Program-made: the position numbers and the translations under genes
The notes under the pieces: model-generated
Databases searched by the model: none
What the model was told of the DNA's origin: nothing
The model's input: the letters and a program-made list of their open reading frames with translations, nothing else
Assembly (NCBI GenBank): GCA_963629305.1
Contig: CAVGIJ010000002.1
Location: 1-64,000 of the forward strand
Source: UBA1227 sp963629305
GTDB lineage: Bacteria > Bacillota > Clostridia > Oscillospirales > Acutalibacteraceae
Length of the DNA: 64,000 nt
Reading direction: 5' to 3'
Part shown: positions 24,593 to 33,995 of the stretch, in pieces
Numbering within the stretch: position 1 is the stretch's first letter
Layout of the letters: each line of letters starts with the position of its first letter

Positions 24593-26383
24593 TTGAACGA
24601 AAAATCATCTTATCCGCGTGTGAAAATCAGAGCATTTGAAGTCCGGGACGGCTACCTGCACATAAGTCTTGTGCTTAATTGTGCGTATAACCATATGGTA
24701 CATTCACCAAAGGTAACACTTATTGCTGCGTATGAGGACAAAACACGTTATATTCCGATTCTTGTTCACAGTTATTTTCAGAATGTTGACCTTGAAACGT
24801 GTACGATAGTTGCCGAGTATACATATGACATAAACAATTTTTTTATGATTCCCATAAAGGATGAGCCTGTTGAGTTCTCGGTAAGTTTGCTCTATGGCAA
24901 TGACTACACGGAAAAGTGTGACCTTGTCGTTGACGGTGACATAAGATCTGATGATGAGTTTAGTGCCATGACACGCTTTGGAGATAAAGAAGGACTCTTT
25001 ATAAAGAGAAACGCTCTGTATGAGGAGCCGCATAAAAATCCTGTTATACATGCTCTTTTGTGGCTTATAAGCAGTATATACTATATACTCGTGAGGCTGT
25101 TTGGAGTTGTTTTGATTCCGTTTCTCGTCATTGATGCGGTTATGGCATTTTTCGGCCTTAAAAAGGGTGGTTATGTTTCTTCTAAAACCAGAACACCGCT
25201 GAGGTTTTTCGTGGACTATCTGCGTGTAGGTTTTAAGGCAATAACACGTGAGGAAATAGGACGAAAGGATTTTAAACAAAAACTAGCCGTTTTTCTTACA
25301 AATCGCTACAAAAACAAGCCTGTAGTGAGTAACAGAGTAACCTTTATTTCAAACAGGCGAAATGAACTTAACGGAAATCTTGAGGACATATACAATGTAC
25401 TTAAAGATAACAAGGACATTGACATACAAATGCTCTTTGATGATCATCCGATGCATCGCATGAGCGTAAGAAATATCGTGAAATTTGCAAGACTTTACTC
25501 AACATCAAAAGTTGTTTTAGTTGATGACTTCTATGAGCTTACAAGTATGGTGAAAAAAAAGGAGGATGTAAAGCTTGTTCAGGTGTGGCACGCTTGCGGA
25601 GCATTCAAGACGTTTGGATTCTCAAGACTCGGTAAACCGGGCGGCCCGCGCCAGACAACCATAAACCACCGCATGTATGACAGAGCGATAGTAAGCTCCG
25701 ATGAAATCAGAAGATTTTATGCGGAGGGCTTCGGCATACCGATTGCAAACGTAGTGGCTACAGGTGTTCCGAGAACCGATATGTTTTTCAGTGAAGAGAT
25801 AAAGCTCCAAAAAAGGCAGGAGTTTTATGAAAAATATCCGTCCTTGAAGGATAAGAAAATCATTCTCTTTGCTCCGACATTTCGCGGAAACGGCAGACTT
25901 ACAGGTAACTATCCCATGGAAAAATTCGACCTTGAAGCAGCTTGTGAGAGCTTGGGTGACGAATACGCAATCCTTGTAAAGATGCACCCGTTTGTAAATA
26001 ACCCCGTGACTGTTCCGAAAAAGTACAAGGATTCAATCATTGATTTTTCGGCTGATTCGGAGCTCAATGATCTTCTGTTCGTTACGGATATTCTTATTAC
26101 GGATTATTCTTCGGTTATATTTGAAGCATCGCTCCTTGATATACCGATGCTGTTTTATGCATATGACCTGTCAGAGTATATTGCCACACGTGATTTTTAC
26201 TATGAGTATGAATCGTTCCTTCCGGGTAAGCTTGCACTCACATTTGACAGCCTTGTAAAGGCAATAAAAGACGGCGACTTTGAAACGGAAAAAATTACTG
26301 CTTTCAGAAATAAATTTTTCGATGAGCAGGACGGCAAATCATCACAGCGTGTTGCACAAATGGTGCTTGGGCTTCTTGAATAA
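24593..26383 (+). CDS. CDP-glycerol glycerophosphotransferase family protein (TagB/TagF-like)
   Basis: About 596 residues. The C-terminal 370 residues form a Glyphos_transf domain: VQVWHACGAFKTFGFSRLG, LFAPTFRGNGRLTGNYP, KMHPF and ITDYSSVIFEASLLDIPMLFYAYDL. These enzymes use CDP-glycerol (or CDP-ribitol) to build wall or lipoteichoic-type polymers. The first 145 residues are a separate beta-rich region of unknown role, followed by a hydrophobic hairpin (about 150-190) that anchors the protein at the inner face of the membrane. GGAGG at 24581-24585 lies only one base before an ATG at 24587 but seven before the TTG at 24593, so TTG is the preferred start. A TATAAT at 24521-24526 is a candidate -10. 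Confidence 0.9.
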   Translation: MNEKSSYPRVKIRAFEVRDGYLHISLVLNCAYNHMVHSPKVTLIAAYEDKTRYIPILVHSYFQNVDLETCTIVAEYTYDINNFFMIPIKDEPVEFSVSLLYGNDYTEKCDLVVDGDIRSDDEFSAMTRFGDKEGLFIKRNALYEEPHKNPVIHALLWLISSIYYILVRLFGVVLIPFLVIDAVMAFFGLKKGGYVSSKTRTPLRFFVDYLRVGFKAITREEIGRKDFKQKLAVFLTNRYKNKPVVSNRVTFISNRRNELNGNLEDIYNVLKDNKDIDIQMLFDDHPMHRMSVRNIVKFARLYSTSKVVLVDDFYELTSMVKKKEDVKLVQVWHACGAFKTFGFSRLGKPGGPRQTTINHRMYDRAIVSSDEIRRFYAEGFGIPIANVVATGVPRTDMFFSEEIKLQKRQEFYEKYPSLKDKKIILFAPTFRGNGRLTGNYPMEKFDLEAACESLGDEYAILVKMHPFVNNPVTVPKKYKDSIIDFSADSELNDLLFVTDILITDYSSVIFEASLLDIPMLFYAYDLSEYIATRDFYYEYESFLPGKLALTFDSLVKAIKDGDFETEKITAFRNKFFDEQDGKSSQRVAQMVLGLLE

Positions 26384-26405
26384 CAAAATGAAGCAAGACA
26401 ATAAA

Positions 26406-26450
26406 AAAGACTTTGGAACCGGTTGGCTCCAAAGTCTTTCGTTATTTTTA
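26406..26450. terminator. Bidirectional terminator between convergent genes
   Basis: A perfect 12-bp stem, AAAGACTTTGGA (26406-26417) with TCCAAAGTCTTT (26428-26439), flanked by an A-run on the left and CGTTATTTTTA on the right. Confidence 0.85.
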
Positions 26451-26461
26451 TGCCGTTATGT

Positions 26462-26986
26462 TTAATCTTTTTTCGGAAGTATGGTCCATGTTCCGATAAT
26501 GGGCAGGTCTTTTGCACGACCGTTTACGGCATTGTAAATGCCCATAATCGTAAGGACAAAGATTGCAACGTTTCCGAGGCTTCCGAGAAGTGCGACAAGA
26601 GGACCGAGAATTGCAACATTTGCAAATATGTAGTCCAGGATTCCGATTGCAATATTAAATGCGAGTTCGCCAATTATGAGTGCAAGTCCTTGATTTGTGT
26701 GGAAGCGTGCATATGCGGAATCCTTTGCACCGAATATAGGTACCAGAATAAGAATTCCGAGGTAGGAAAACAGAGAAATTATTTTATTTTGTTCAACATC
26801 ATTCGGGTCATATTCGGCTGTATGGTCTTTTGTATCGGTCACTTCTTTGAATTTATCCTCGGCAGCCTTTGTTGCTCCGCTTACGTCGAATCCGGACTTT
26901 TCCTCTACACCTGTAGGTGTTCCGCATGCGGGACAAAACTTAACATTGTCATCAATCTGTGCACCGCAATTTCTGCAATATGCCAT
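26462..26986 (-). CDS. Zinc-ribbon plus DUF4870-like membrane protein
   Basis: 174 residues. An N-terminal zinc ribbon (YCRNCGAQIDDNVKFCPACGTPT: two CxxC knuckles in residues 4-24), a short polar linker, and then three to four hydrophobic helices from about residue 68. The AYARFHTNQGLALIIGE segment is typical of DUF4870/TM2-like small membrane proteins. Such proteins are common in Clostridia and have no assigned role. GGGGG precedes the ATG. It is monocistronic and convergent with the glycerophosphotransferase gene. Confidence 0.88.
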   Translation of the reverse strand: MAYCRNCGAQIDDNVKFCPACGTPTGVEEKSGFDVSGATKAAEDKFKEVTDTKDHTAEYDPNDVEQNKIISLFSYLGILILVPIFGAKDSAYARFHTNQGLALIIGELAFNIAIGILDYIFANVAILGPLVALLGSLGNVAIFVLTIMGIYNAVNGRAKDLPIIGTWTILPKKD

Positions 26987-27107
26987 GATAAAACCCCCTT
27001 TTTTATTATTGAGCGTAGAATGATTTCAACCGCTTCATTGTTATAATTATAACTTGAAATAGTTAAAAATAACACACTTTTTTACTAAAAATTCACAACA
27101 ATAATTG

Positions 27108-28328
27108 TCAGTCAAGACCGAGATGTTTAAGAATTCTGTCGGTTGCTTTTCCGTCACAGGCAGACATGAATTTATCTGAAAATTCTGTCACCTTAAAGCT
27201 GTCGAAATCTGAAAGCTGTTTTTTAAGTGTACTTTCAAGTTCACTCCTGTTTTTTGCAATAGGTCCCGGTGTGAAGTCGGCATACGGATAGTAAAAATCA
27301 CGTTCCTCGGTGTACTTGTCAAGGTCGTATGCAAAGAAAACCATTGGCTTTTTGAGAAGTGAGTAATCAAATATGATTGACGAGTAATCACTTACAAGAA
27401 GATCCGCGGCGCCGAGAGCGGAATGTGTGTCTGTGTCGGATATGTCGAAACAGAAGTTTTTGTACTCATCGGGTATTGACAGTCCTTTTCTTGCAAAAGG
27501 ATGAAGTCTTAAGAGAAGAACGCAGTCTTTTTTGAAAGCTTCCATTGCCGTGAAAATGTCCGGATTCAGGCCATTTTCTGCGGCGGTTATTGTTTTGCCG
27601 CGAAAGGTTGGTGCATAGAGGATAAGCTTTTTATTCTTAGGTATACTCGGATAAGCTGAGAACAAAGCGGATTTTGCCGACGATGAAAATCCGTCGGCAA
27701 AGTATGCATCGGTTTTCGGGACGCCAAGCGGCAGGATGCTGCCGCTGTCCATGCGAAAAGCGTCGGCGTAGTGCGGAATTACTTCCGCACTCGATACCGG
27801 CACAAGAGTGTAGCAGTTGTGCATGGGAAAGGCTTCGGCGGTGCTTTTGTCTGCACCGAATGTCTTGTCAAGAGTTGAGTAGCCCCATTTTTTGAATGCG
27901 CCGCAGCCGTGCCACAACTGCACAACGTTTGTGCCGGGGCGACGGCGGACCGCATACAAGGGAAGATAGCTTTCGGTTATGAAAACAGTCCCGCATTTTG
28001 CATACTCGTTTAAAAATCTTAAGTACGTTGCACTTCGCAAAATGCGTCCGCAAACCTTTTCCGCCGTCGCGGGTAATTTGCCCGTAAGCAGTGGAAATTT
28101 TTTAAATCTTATTGTTTTTTTCGGAAAACATTTAACCGCCTTATAGCCGGCTTTTTTTGCAATAGCGTTATAAATCGGAATCATGTTTTCGGTAAGGTCG
28201 GATTCATACGGGTCTGCAAAGAGTATGCGTTTTGAGTCCGGCTTATTTAAAAATTTGCAAAACGAAAAGGTTGCCGGCCAAAGCACTTTATACTCAAAGA
28301 GACTTAAGAGTTCAGATAAATTTTTCAT
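27108..28328 (-). CDS. CDP-glycerol glycerophosphotransferase family protein (second copy)
   Basis: About 406 residues, essentially a bare Glyphos_transf domain without the N-terminal region of the copy at 24593. Shared motifs: VQLWHGCGAFKKWGYSTLD, LYAPTFRGKTIT, LRLHPFARKG and LLVSDYSSIIFDYSLLKKPMVFFAYDL. It is expected to add or polymerise glycerol phosphate (or a related polyol phosphate) on a wall polymer linkage unit. The start is uncertain: an ATG at 28328 and a GTG at 28343 are both possible, and neither has an ideal ribosome binding site. It is divergent from the pyrophosphatase gene. Confidence 0.88.
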   Translation of the reverse strand: MKNLSELLSLFEYKVLWPATFSFCKFLNKPDSKRILFADPYESDLTENMIPIYNAIAKKAGYKAVKCFPKKTIRFKKFPLLTGKLPATAEKVCGRILRSATYLRFLNEYAKCGTVFITESYLPLYAVRRRPGTNVVQLWHGCGAFKKWGYSTLDKTFGADKSTAEAFPMHNCYTLVPVSSAEVIPHYADAFRMDSGSILPLGVPKTDAYFADGFSSSAKSALFSAYPSIPKNKKLILYAPTFRGKTITAAENGLNPDIFTAMEAFKKDCVLLLRLHPFARKGLSIPDEYKNFCFDISDTDTHSALGAADLLVSDYSSIIFDYSLLKKPMVFFAYDLDKYTEERDFYYPYADFTPGPIAKNRSELESTLKKQLSDFDSFKVTEFSDKFMSACDGKATDRILKHLGLD

Positions 28329-28352
28329 ATGAACAGTATACACTCCATGTCA

Positions 28353-28381
28353 TTGATTTACAAATGGTTTTGTTGTAAGAT
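28353..28381 (+). promoter_or_regulatory. Promoter for the CBS pyrophosphatase gene
   Basis: TTGATT at 28353-28358, a 17-base spacer and TAAGAT at 28376-28381, about 50 bases upstream of the ATG. Confidence 0.55.
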
Positions 28382-28433
28382 AGACACGTGTAATTTTTAC
28401 ATTAAAACAATATTTTCAGACAGTGGTGATGAA

Positions 28434-29762
28434 ATGGATCCGGTTTTCGTTACGGGACACCTTAATCCCGACACAGACTCAATAGTGTCGGCAATCGCAT
28501 ATGCGGCACTCAGAAATGCACTCGGTGACAGACAGTATATTGCCGCACGACTCGGCAATGTAAGCGATGAAACGCAGGCGGTTCTCGACTTCTTTGAAAT
28601 GGCTCCGCCTGTTCTTATAACAAATGTAAGAACACAGGTTCGTGACCTCCAATTTGACATAAATCCTACACTCGGAAGAAATGTTACGGTGAACAAGGCA
28701 TGGGAAATGCTAAGATCCTCCGGCAGAGGTTCTATTCCCGTGGTTGATTCCGACGGCCATCTGTTCGGAATGCTTACGTCCGGAGACATTGCGTCCTATG
28801 TTATGGACTTCGTATATGAAAACGAAAAGCAATCGCTTCCTACATGTGAACTTTCAGAACTTCTCTCAAGGCCTATTGAAAGCATTTGCTGCATGGATGA
28901 GATATGTCATTTCCACCTCACGGACTACATTGACGATGTAAAGGATGTTGTACTCAAAACCCGTTTTCGTTCTTATCCCGTCCTTGATGAAAATGACGTC
29001 GTAGTCGGAAGCCTGGGTCGTTTCCATCTCATCAGACCAAACAGAAAAAAGGTTGTGCTTGTTGACCACAATGAACTTTCACAGTCGGTTCCCGGACTCA
29101 GACAGGCTGAAATTCTGGAGATAATAGATCATCACAGGCTTGCCGACATACAGACAAGCGCACCTATCTTTTTCAGAAACGAGCCTCTCGGCAGTACAGC
29201 GACAATAATTGCGACCATGTATAAGGAGAGAGGAGTTGTCCCGGAAAAGAAAATTGCCGGACTCCTCGCCGCAGCCATAGTTTCGGATACGGTTATGTTC
29301 AAGTCTCCGACCTGTACGCAGTATGACATTGAAATTGCCGAACATCTCGCGAAATCTGCAGAAATATCTCTCAAGGATCTCGGGGAAGTTATGTTCTCTT
29401 CCGGAGCGTCAGCCGATAAATCGGTAGAGGATTTCATGTATTCAGACTTTAAGGAATTTCATATTGCGGGCTACAAGCTCGGAATTGCGCAGATTACATC
29501 GCTGAATTCCGGTGCGCTCCTTAAGCGTAAGGATGAATTCCTCTCAGAGATGGGAAGAAAGAAAAAACTTGAAAATTATGATTTCATTCTTCTTATGATA
29601 ACGGATGTTCTTAAAGAGGGTACACACCTTCTTTTCCTCGGCGATCAAGATACCATTTCTCAGGCATACAATGTATCTCCGTCGGACAACGAAGTGTTCC
29701 TTCCGAAGGTAATGTCACGAAAAAAACAGATAGTTCCGAGACTTTCAGAGCTCTGGGGTTAA
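28434..29762 (+). CDS. Manganese-dependent inorganic pyrophosphatase with CBS domains
   Basis: 442 residues of the DHH superfamily family II pyrophosphatase. The N-terminal metal motif TGHLNPDTDSIVSAIAYAA is followed by two CBS domains (about 65-235; PVVDSDGHLFGMLTSGDI and YPVLDENDVVVGSLGRF), then the DHH motif EIIDHHRLADI, SDTVMFKSPT and a C-terminal DHHA2 domain. CBS-PPases of Clostridia are controlled by adenine nucleotides bound at the CBS pair. The intervening DRTGG domain seen in longer relatives seems absent, given the length. The ATG at 28434 follows GGTGATG; an upstream in-frame start would add a cysteine-rich non-family extension. Confidence 0.92.
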   Translation: MDPVFVTGHLNPDTDSIVSAIAYAALRNALGDRQYIAARLGNVSDETQAVLDFFEMAPPVLITNVRTQVRDLQFDINPTLGRNVTVNKAWEMLRSSGRGSIPVVDSDGHLFGMLTSGDIASYVMDFVYENEKQSLPTCELSELLSRPIESICCMDEICHFHLTDYIDDVKDVVLKTRFRSYPVLDENDVVVGSLGRFHLIRPNRKKVVLVDHNELSQSVPGLRQAEILEIIDHHRLADIQTSAPIFFRNEPLGSTATIIATMYKERGVVPEKKIAGLLAAAIVSDTVMFKSPTCTQYDIEIAEHLAKSAEISLKDLGEVMFSSGASADKSVEDFMYSDFKEFHIAGYKLGIAQITSLNSGALLKRKDEFLSEMGRKKKLENYDFILLMITDVLKEGTHLLFLGDQDTISQAYNVSPSDNEVFLPKVMSRKKQIVPRLSELWG

Positions 29763-29786
29763 AAATAAGAACAATGCCTAAATGGA

Positions 29787-29825
29787 AAAACCTTTTACAG
29801 CGAGATGCTGTAAAAGGTTTTCTTT
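29787..29825. terminator. Bidirectional terminator between pyrophosphatase and lipase genes
   Basis: A perfect 15-bp stem, AAAACCTTTTACAGC (29787-29801) with its complement at 29807-29821, and a 5-base loop. T-rich sequence lies on the right and A-rich sequence on the left, so it can serve both convergent genes. Confidence 0.88.
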
Positions 29826-29852
29826 ACGGATATTTTTTTGAGAAGATTAATT

Positions 29853-31049
29853 TTAAATGTCGATTGACGGTAGGTTGGAAACTCTTCTCAGTATTTCGTA
29901 GAAGAAAATACCGTAATCCTCACGGCTTTCTCCGTTTCCGCAATATGACATGTGGTCTTTTTCCTCAGTAGGCATGTCATACCATATGCCCGGTTTTATG
30001 TTATCCTCTCCGTGCCACGGTTCCCAACGTTCATGTTTTGGAGCTTGCTCGGTAACGGTGTTTACAAGTCCGTCATTCATTTTCCATTCAGGTCCTACCT
30101 CTGCATGGTTTGCGTCGGCAGGATTTCCCGGATACTTGCCCACAATCTTAGATGTGGGCTTAAGCAGCGCGATCATCTTTTTTACGGGAACATAATTCCC
30201 TTGTGCGTTTTCCACGGTTCTTGTGGCAGAGTAAGAGAAATAGTAGATGTTATCAAACGCTTTCCAGTCAGCCATTCTTTCACGTGCCTTGTGTATGTAG
30301 AGGTCGTTTAGTACACAGTCGTCGGAATCATAGTAATGACAAACTTCTTTCCAGTTGAGCTTTAACTGCCACTTTCTGTCCTCCGGTTTGCATCCTATTC
30401 CAAACTGCTCCATTTGCGGGTCGTATACATTGGCAAAAGGTATATTGCCGAGAAGAGAGAGAACAGCAAGCAATCCTTTGGCAATATACGGTGCGGGTTT
30501 TTCAATGGCATATAAAAATGAAATGCCGTCATTTGCGGATGCGAGTGTGGTACATGAGTGAATCCAGTTGTCGTGTCCGCCTTTAAAAAATTCCGAAAGC
30601 TCTTCCGACGGCGTTCCCTCAATTTCTTCTTTTGAACCTTTTACTATCATGTTGACGAAGAAACGCACTGTAGGGCCTCCGAATGAGTGGCCTACGACGT
30701 TTATTTTCTTTATTTTTCCTTCTGCGTCAAGCTTGCCCCAATCGGGAATCATAGCCTTGTAGGTTCTTCCGTATCTTGCATGTCCGTATTTTTCGGAGTG
30801 TACCTTTCCGTAGTCTACGGTTCCTCCGACTATTTGAGCATATGCTTCACATGCGCGATCCCACATAGATGTGAATCCGCTCATTGACGGAGTGTAAACC
30901 TCTGTACCATACTCGGCATAAAGTTTTTTTACGCTTGTTGAGAACATCCCGAAGTACGGAACGAACTTTGTTGCTATTTCCTGGTCACCGAATCCGGCAA
31001 ATCCGTGAAACATGACAAACGGATAGTTGTTGAGTCTGGTTATGTCCAT
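29853..31049 (-). CDS. Family I.5-like lipase/esterase without signal peptide
   Basis: 398 residues with an alpha/beta-hydrolase fold. The oxyanion region is YPFVMFHGFAGFG near the N-terminus, and the nucleophile elbow is VVGHSFGGPTVRFF (Ser at about 121). The conserved SANDGISF and the HAEVGPEWKMNDGLVN segment resemble staphylococcal/Geobacillus lipases of family I.5, which use Ser-Asp-His with bound zinc and calcium. Those enzymes are secreted; this protein begins MDITRLNNYPFVMF with no signal peptide, so it is probably intracellular or exported by another route. GGGAG precedes the ATG. Substrate unknown. Confidence 0.88.
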   Translation of the reverse strand: MDITRLNNYPFVMFHGFAGFGDQEIATKFVPYFGMFSTSVKKLYAEYGTEVYTPSMSGFTSMWDRACEAYAQIVGGTVDYGKVHSEKYGHARYGRTYKAMIPDWGKLDAEGKIKKINVVGHSFGGPTVRFFVNMIVKGSKEEIEGTPSEELSEFFKGGHDNWIHSCTTLASANDGISFLYAIEKPAPYIAKGLLAVLSLLGNIPFANVYDPQMEQFGIGCKPEDRKWQLKLNWKEVCHYYDSDDCVLNDLYIHKARERMADWKAFDNIYYFSYSATRTVENAQGNYVPVKKMIALLKPTSKIVGKYPGNPADANHAEVGPEWKMNDGLVNTVTEQAPKHERWEPWHGEDNIKPGIWYDMPTEEKDHMSYCGNGESREDYGIFFYEILRRVSNLPSIDI

Positions 31050-31319
31050 ATTTTTCTCCCTCGTTTTCGTTTTGTTTTACTTAACCGCACAAAAGCAGAA
31101 CGGCTGTACCGAAATATTATACAATATTTTTCAATGCCGATAAATGTATCATATTAGACAAAGAAAAGATTTTTTTTAGTCTAAAATGTACAGGACTATT
31201 TTTTAACACTCGATTTAAAACATTCAGAAAATTAAATTTTTCCGGCAAAAATTCACTTTAATAAAGCTATCGGAATTTGCCTGCAATATTCTTGCAGACA
31301 CGGGAAAGTCATTTTTGTT
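31050..31319. other. Intergenic region, no gene
   Basis: A 270-base AT-rich gap between the lipase gene and the 3' end of the peptide-transporter operon. On the minus strand a TATAAT (31121-31116) is a possible lipase -10, with only a weak -35. A small hairpin, CTGCAA/TTGCAG (31281-31297), lacks a U-run and may weakly end the transporter transcript. Nothing else was recognised. Confidence 0.5.
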
Positions 31320-32174
31320 TTATAAATTGCTGTGTTGCTTGTTTGAATTCTTTCTGAAGTAGTTTCCGAGTGCCGTTATGCATAGAAGCGTTGCGATAAG
31401 GAATATTCCGGGAATGATTATTATCCACCGGTATCCCGAAAGCAGAGCCTTTTCCGAAAGAGAGAGCATGCTGCCCCATGATATGATTTCAATCGGAAGA
31501 CCTATTCCCATAAAGCTTAAAGTTGATTCCGCAACTATTGCGCTTCGTACATTCATGACAACCATGAACATTATTGATGAGAAGAAATTCGGTGCAAGAT
31601 GATTTTTCAGTATGTGGAAAAATCCGCCTCCCATGGCCTTTGAGGCTATGACAAACTCGGCTGACCGCAGTTTGAGGACTTCGGTTCTTACAACCTTGGC
31701 AATACTTGTCCAACTCGTAATTCCTATGACGATTGAAATACTCAGCACATTGGCCTCTCCGAGGATTGCCTGAATGAGTACAACAAGGAGAAGGCTCGGA
31801 ATACTTAAAAAGATTTCGGTGAATCTCATTATCAGGGTATCAAGCCACTTCGGCGCAATACCCGAAAGTGAACCTATAACAATGGCAATCACCGTACTGA
31901 TGACAGTCGATACAACTCCTATAAACAGTGAAATACGACCGCCGTACCATATCATTGAAAAAATGTCACGCCCGAGAGTGTCCGTGCCGAACAAAAACTC
32001 TCTGCACGGTGCTTTGCTGTAATTGACAAGGTCAAGATAAGTCGGATCCTTTGTCATTATAAGCTCTGCAAACACACATCCGAGAACTATCAGAGTGAGC
32101 AGAAAAGCAGAAAGGAACGGAAATTTGTTTTTTCTCAGTGCCCTGAGTTTCTCTTTTATCTTCACATTGTTCAC
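31320..32174 (-). CDS. Opp/Dpp-type ABC permease, C subunit
   Basis: 284 residues. An N-terminal helix (about 18-40) is followed by the GTDTLGRDIFSMIWYGGRISLFIG signature of DppC/OppC proteins and five more helices. The EAA loop, which contacts the ATPases, is ESTLSFMGIGLPIEIISWGSML (about 215-236). It is the last gene of the five-gene operon and overlaps the B-subunit gene by 4 bases. It forms the membrane channel with that subunit. Confidence 0.93.
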   Translation of the reverse strand: MNNVKIKEKLRALRKNKFPFLSAFLLTLIVLGCVFAELIMTKDPTYLDLVNYSKAPCREFLFGTDTLGRDIFSMIWYGGRISLFIGVVSTVISTVIAIVIGSLSGIAPKWLDTLIMRFTEIFLSIPSLLLVVLIQAILGEANVLSISIVIGITSWTSIAKVVRTEVLKLRSAEFVIASKAMGGGFFHILKNHLAPNFFSSIMFMVVMNVRSAIVAESTLSFMGIGLPIEIISWGSMLSLSEKALLSGYRWIIIIPGIFLIATLLCITALGNYFRKNSNKQHSNL

Positions 32175-33169
32175 AGCGCAATCACCTCCGCATCTTCGGT
32201 GACTGTCTCTGCTTTTATGCGTGGGTCAAGTTTTTCATTTATAACCTGGCTTATCATGTTGCACAGGATTACAACGGCGCCAGAAATAAGGCATATGAGC
32301 ATGAGCAGATTATAGTCGTGGTAGCGCGCACTCTCATATGAAAGTGTTCCGATTCCGGGATATGAAAATACCGCTTCGACAATGTATGTTCCGCCCATTA
32401 CATGCGGAACAGAGATAGCCATTATGCTGAAATAAGCGGGGAGTATGTTGCGTATACAGTGTTTAATTATTATTTCCGATTTTGAAAGTCCTTTTGATTT
32501 TGCAAGAAGTACATAGTCGGAGCGTATCTCGTCAAGCAACAGATTTCTTATCATGTACGCATAGTACCAGAGGTGACTTGTAATTATGACCGTAAGGGGA
32601 AGTATCATGTGTACTATACGGTTTCCTACATCCGACTGAGCTCCGATATCATATGCGCCGCTGCTCGGAAGGAGGCGCAGGGTTACGGAAAAGATGAGAA
32701 TGAGTATCAGCGAAAGCCAGAATTCGGGTATGCAGCTGGATATTGTTCCGACCTTACAAATGACTTTGTCAAGCAGTTTATCCTCATTCCACGCACAGAG
32801 TATACCGAGAAGGAGGGCAAGGGCAAAAAGTATTACAAATCCTGTTCCTCCGAGGATAAGAGTGTTTTCAAGTCTGTTTGCGATTACATCTGTGACCGGT
32901 TGCTTATACTTGAACGAAATACCGAAATCGCCCGTGAGCGCAAGCTTTAACCAGCGCACATACTGAACCGGGATTGAATCGTTAAGTCCCAGCTTTTCCA
33001 TGGCAAATTCACGTTCTTGAGCACTCATTTTCTCCGTGCGGTCTCCATAGTAGGAGATGAGCGGGTCTCCGGGGGCAAGCCTTGAGACGGCAAATACCGC
33101 GATTGATAAAACGAAAAGACTTATCACCAGAATAAGCAATTGCTTGAGCATTTTAAGTATCTTATTCAT
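32171..33169 (-). CDS. Opp/Dpp-type ABC permease, B subunit
   Basis: 332 residues. The DppB/OppB signature is visible: N-terminal helix LILVISLFVLSIAVFAVSRLAPGDP, MEKLGLNDSIPVQYVRWL, SCIPEFWLSLILILIFSV and the EAA loop VEAVFSYPGIGTLSYESARYHDYNLLM. It pairs with the C subunit. The start overlaps the end of the upstream ATPase gene by 8 bases. Confidence 0.93.
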   Translation of the reverse strand: MNKILKMLKQLLILVISLFVLSIAVFAVSRLAPGDPLISYYGDRTEKMSAQEREFAMEKLGLNDSIPVQYVRWLKLALTGDFGISFKYKQPVTDVIANRLENTLILGGTGFVILFALALLLGILCAWNEDKLLDKVICKVGTISSCIPEFWLSLILILIFSVTLRLLPSSGAYDIGAQSDVGNRIVHMILPLTVIITSHLWYYAYMIRNLLLDEIRSDYVLLAKSKGLSKSEIIIKHCIRNILPAYFSIMAISVPHVMGGTYIVEAVFSYPGIGTLSYESARYHDYNLLMLICLISGAVVILCNMISQVINEKLDPRIKAETVTEDAEVIAL

Positions 33170-33995
33170 GACGATTTACCTCGAATTCGGGCAACTCGTG
33201 TTTCGCACGCTTTGGGCATGGATACGGAATTGCGTTTATAAGTTCCTTTGTGTACTCGTGCTGCGGATTCTTGAATATCTCTTCAACGGTTCCGACTTCG
33301 ACCAATTTGCCGTTCTTCATTACGCCTACACGGTCGCACAGATATTCGACCATTGTAAGGTCGTGTGCAATGAAGATAAATGTAAATCCGTGCTCTGCTT
33401 GAAGGTGCTTGAACAGGTTTATTATCTGTGCACCTATTGATACATCAAGAGAGGCTATAGGTTCGTCCGCAACAAGAAGCTTCGGCTCCATGGCGAGCGC
33501 GCGTGCAATGGCAACTCTTTGCCTTTGGCCGCCCGACAGCTCCGGTGGGTAGCGTCCCATAAGGCTTTCATCCATACCTACGTATGACATTTGGAATTTT
33601 GCTTCCTCGTACGCATTTCCTCTTTTTGTTTTTATATGATTAATTAAAAGCGGCTCGGCTATTATGTCGGCAACCTTCATTCTGCCGTTAAGAGAAGATG
33701 TCGAGTCTTGAAAAATAATCTGTCTTTCGCATTGAAGTTTTTTCTTGTTTTTGCGAAATTGTTTTTTATCGCATATATTTATACCGTCGTAGAGAATTTC
33801 ACCGCTTGTCGGCGTGCATATGTTCATTATACATTTTGCAACGGTTGATTTTCCCGAACCCGATTCACCTATGAGACCGAAGATCTCTCCTTTGTTTACA
33901 AAAAAGGATACATCGTCAATTGCTTTTATACGCGTCTTGCGTGTCAGGGGGAAAGAATGGGAGAGGTGATTTACTTCAAGTATTTTTTCGCTCAT
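33162..33995 (-). CDS. Opp/Dpp-type ABC ATPase, F subunit
   Basis: 277 residues with Walker A GESGSGKST, Q-loop IIFQDSTSSLNGRMKVADIIAEP, signature LSGGQRQRVAIARAL, Walker B LLVADEPIASLD and H-loop FIAHDLTMVEYLCDRVGVM. The C-terminal oligopeptide extension is short (about 25 residues). It forms the heterodimeric motor with the D-subunit gene product, whose gene it overlaps by 4 bases. Confidence 0.93.
   Translation of the reverse strand: MSEKILEVNHLSHSFPLTRKTRIKAIDDVSFFVNKGEIFGLIGESGSGKSTVAKCIMNICTPTSGEILYDGINICDKKQFRKNKKKLQCERQIIFQDSTSSLNGRMKVADIIAEPLLINHIKTKRGNAYEEAKFQMSYVGMDESLMGRYPPELSGGQRQRVAIARALAMEPKLLVADEPIASLDVSIGAQIINLFKHLQAEHGFTFIFIAHDLTMVEYLCDRVGVMKNGKLVEVGTVEEIFKNPQHEYTKELINAIPYPCPKRAKHELPEFEVNRHE

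Noticed and set aside
26423..27046. A 207-codon plus-strand frame opposite the zinc-ribbon membrane protein
   Set aside because: The minus-strand frame has a ribosome binding site, a zinc ribbon and membrane helices. The plus-strand frame has none and crosses a terminator.
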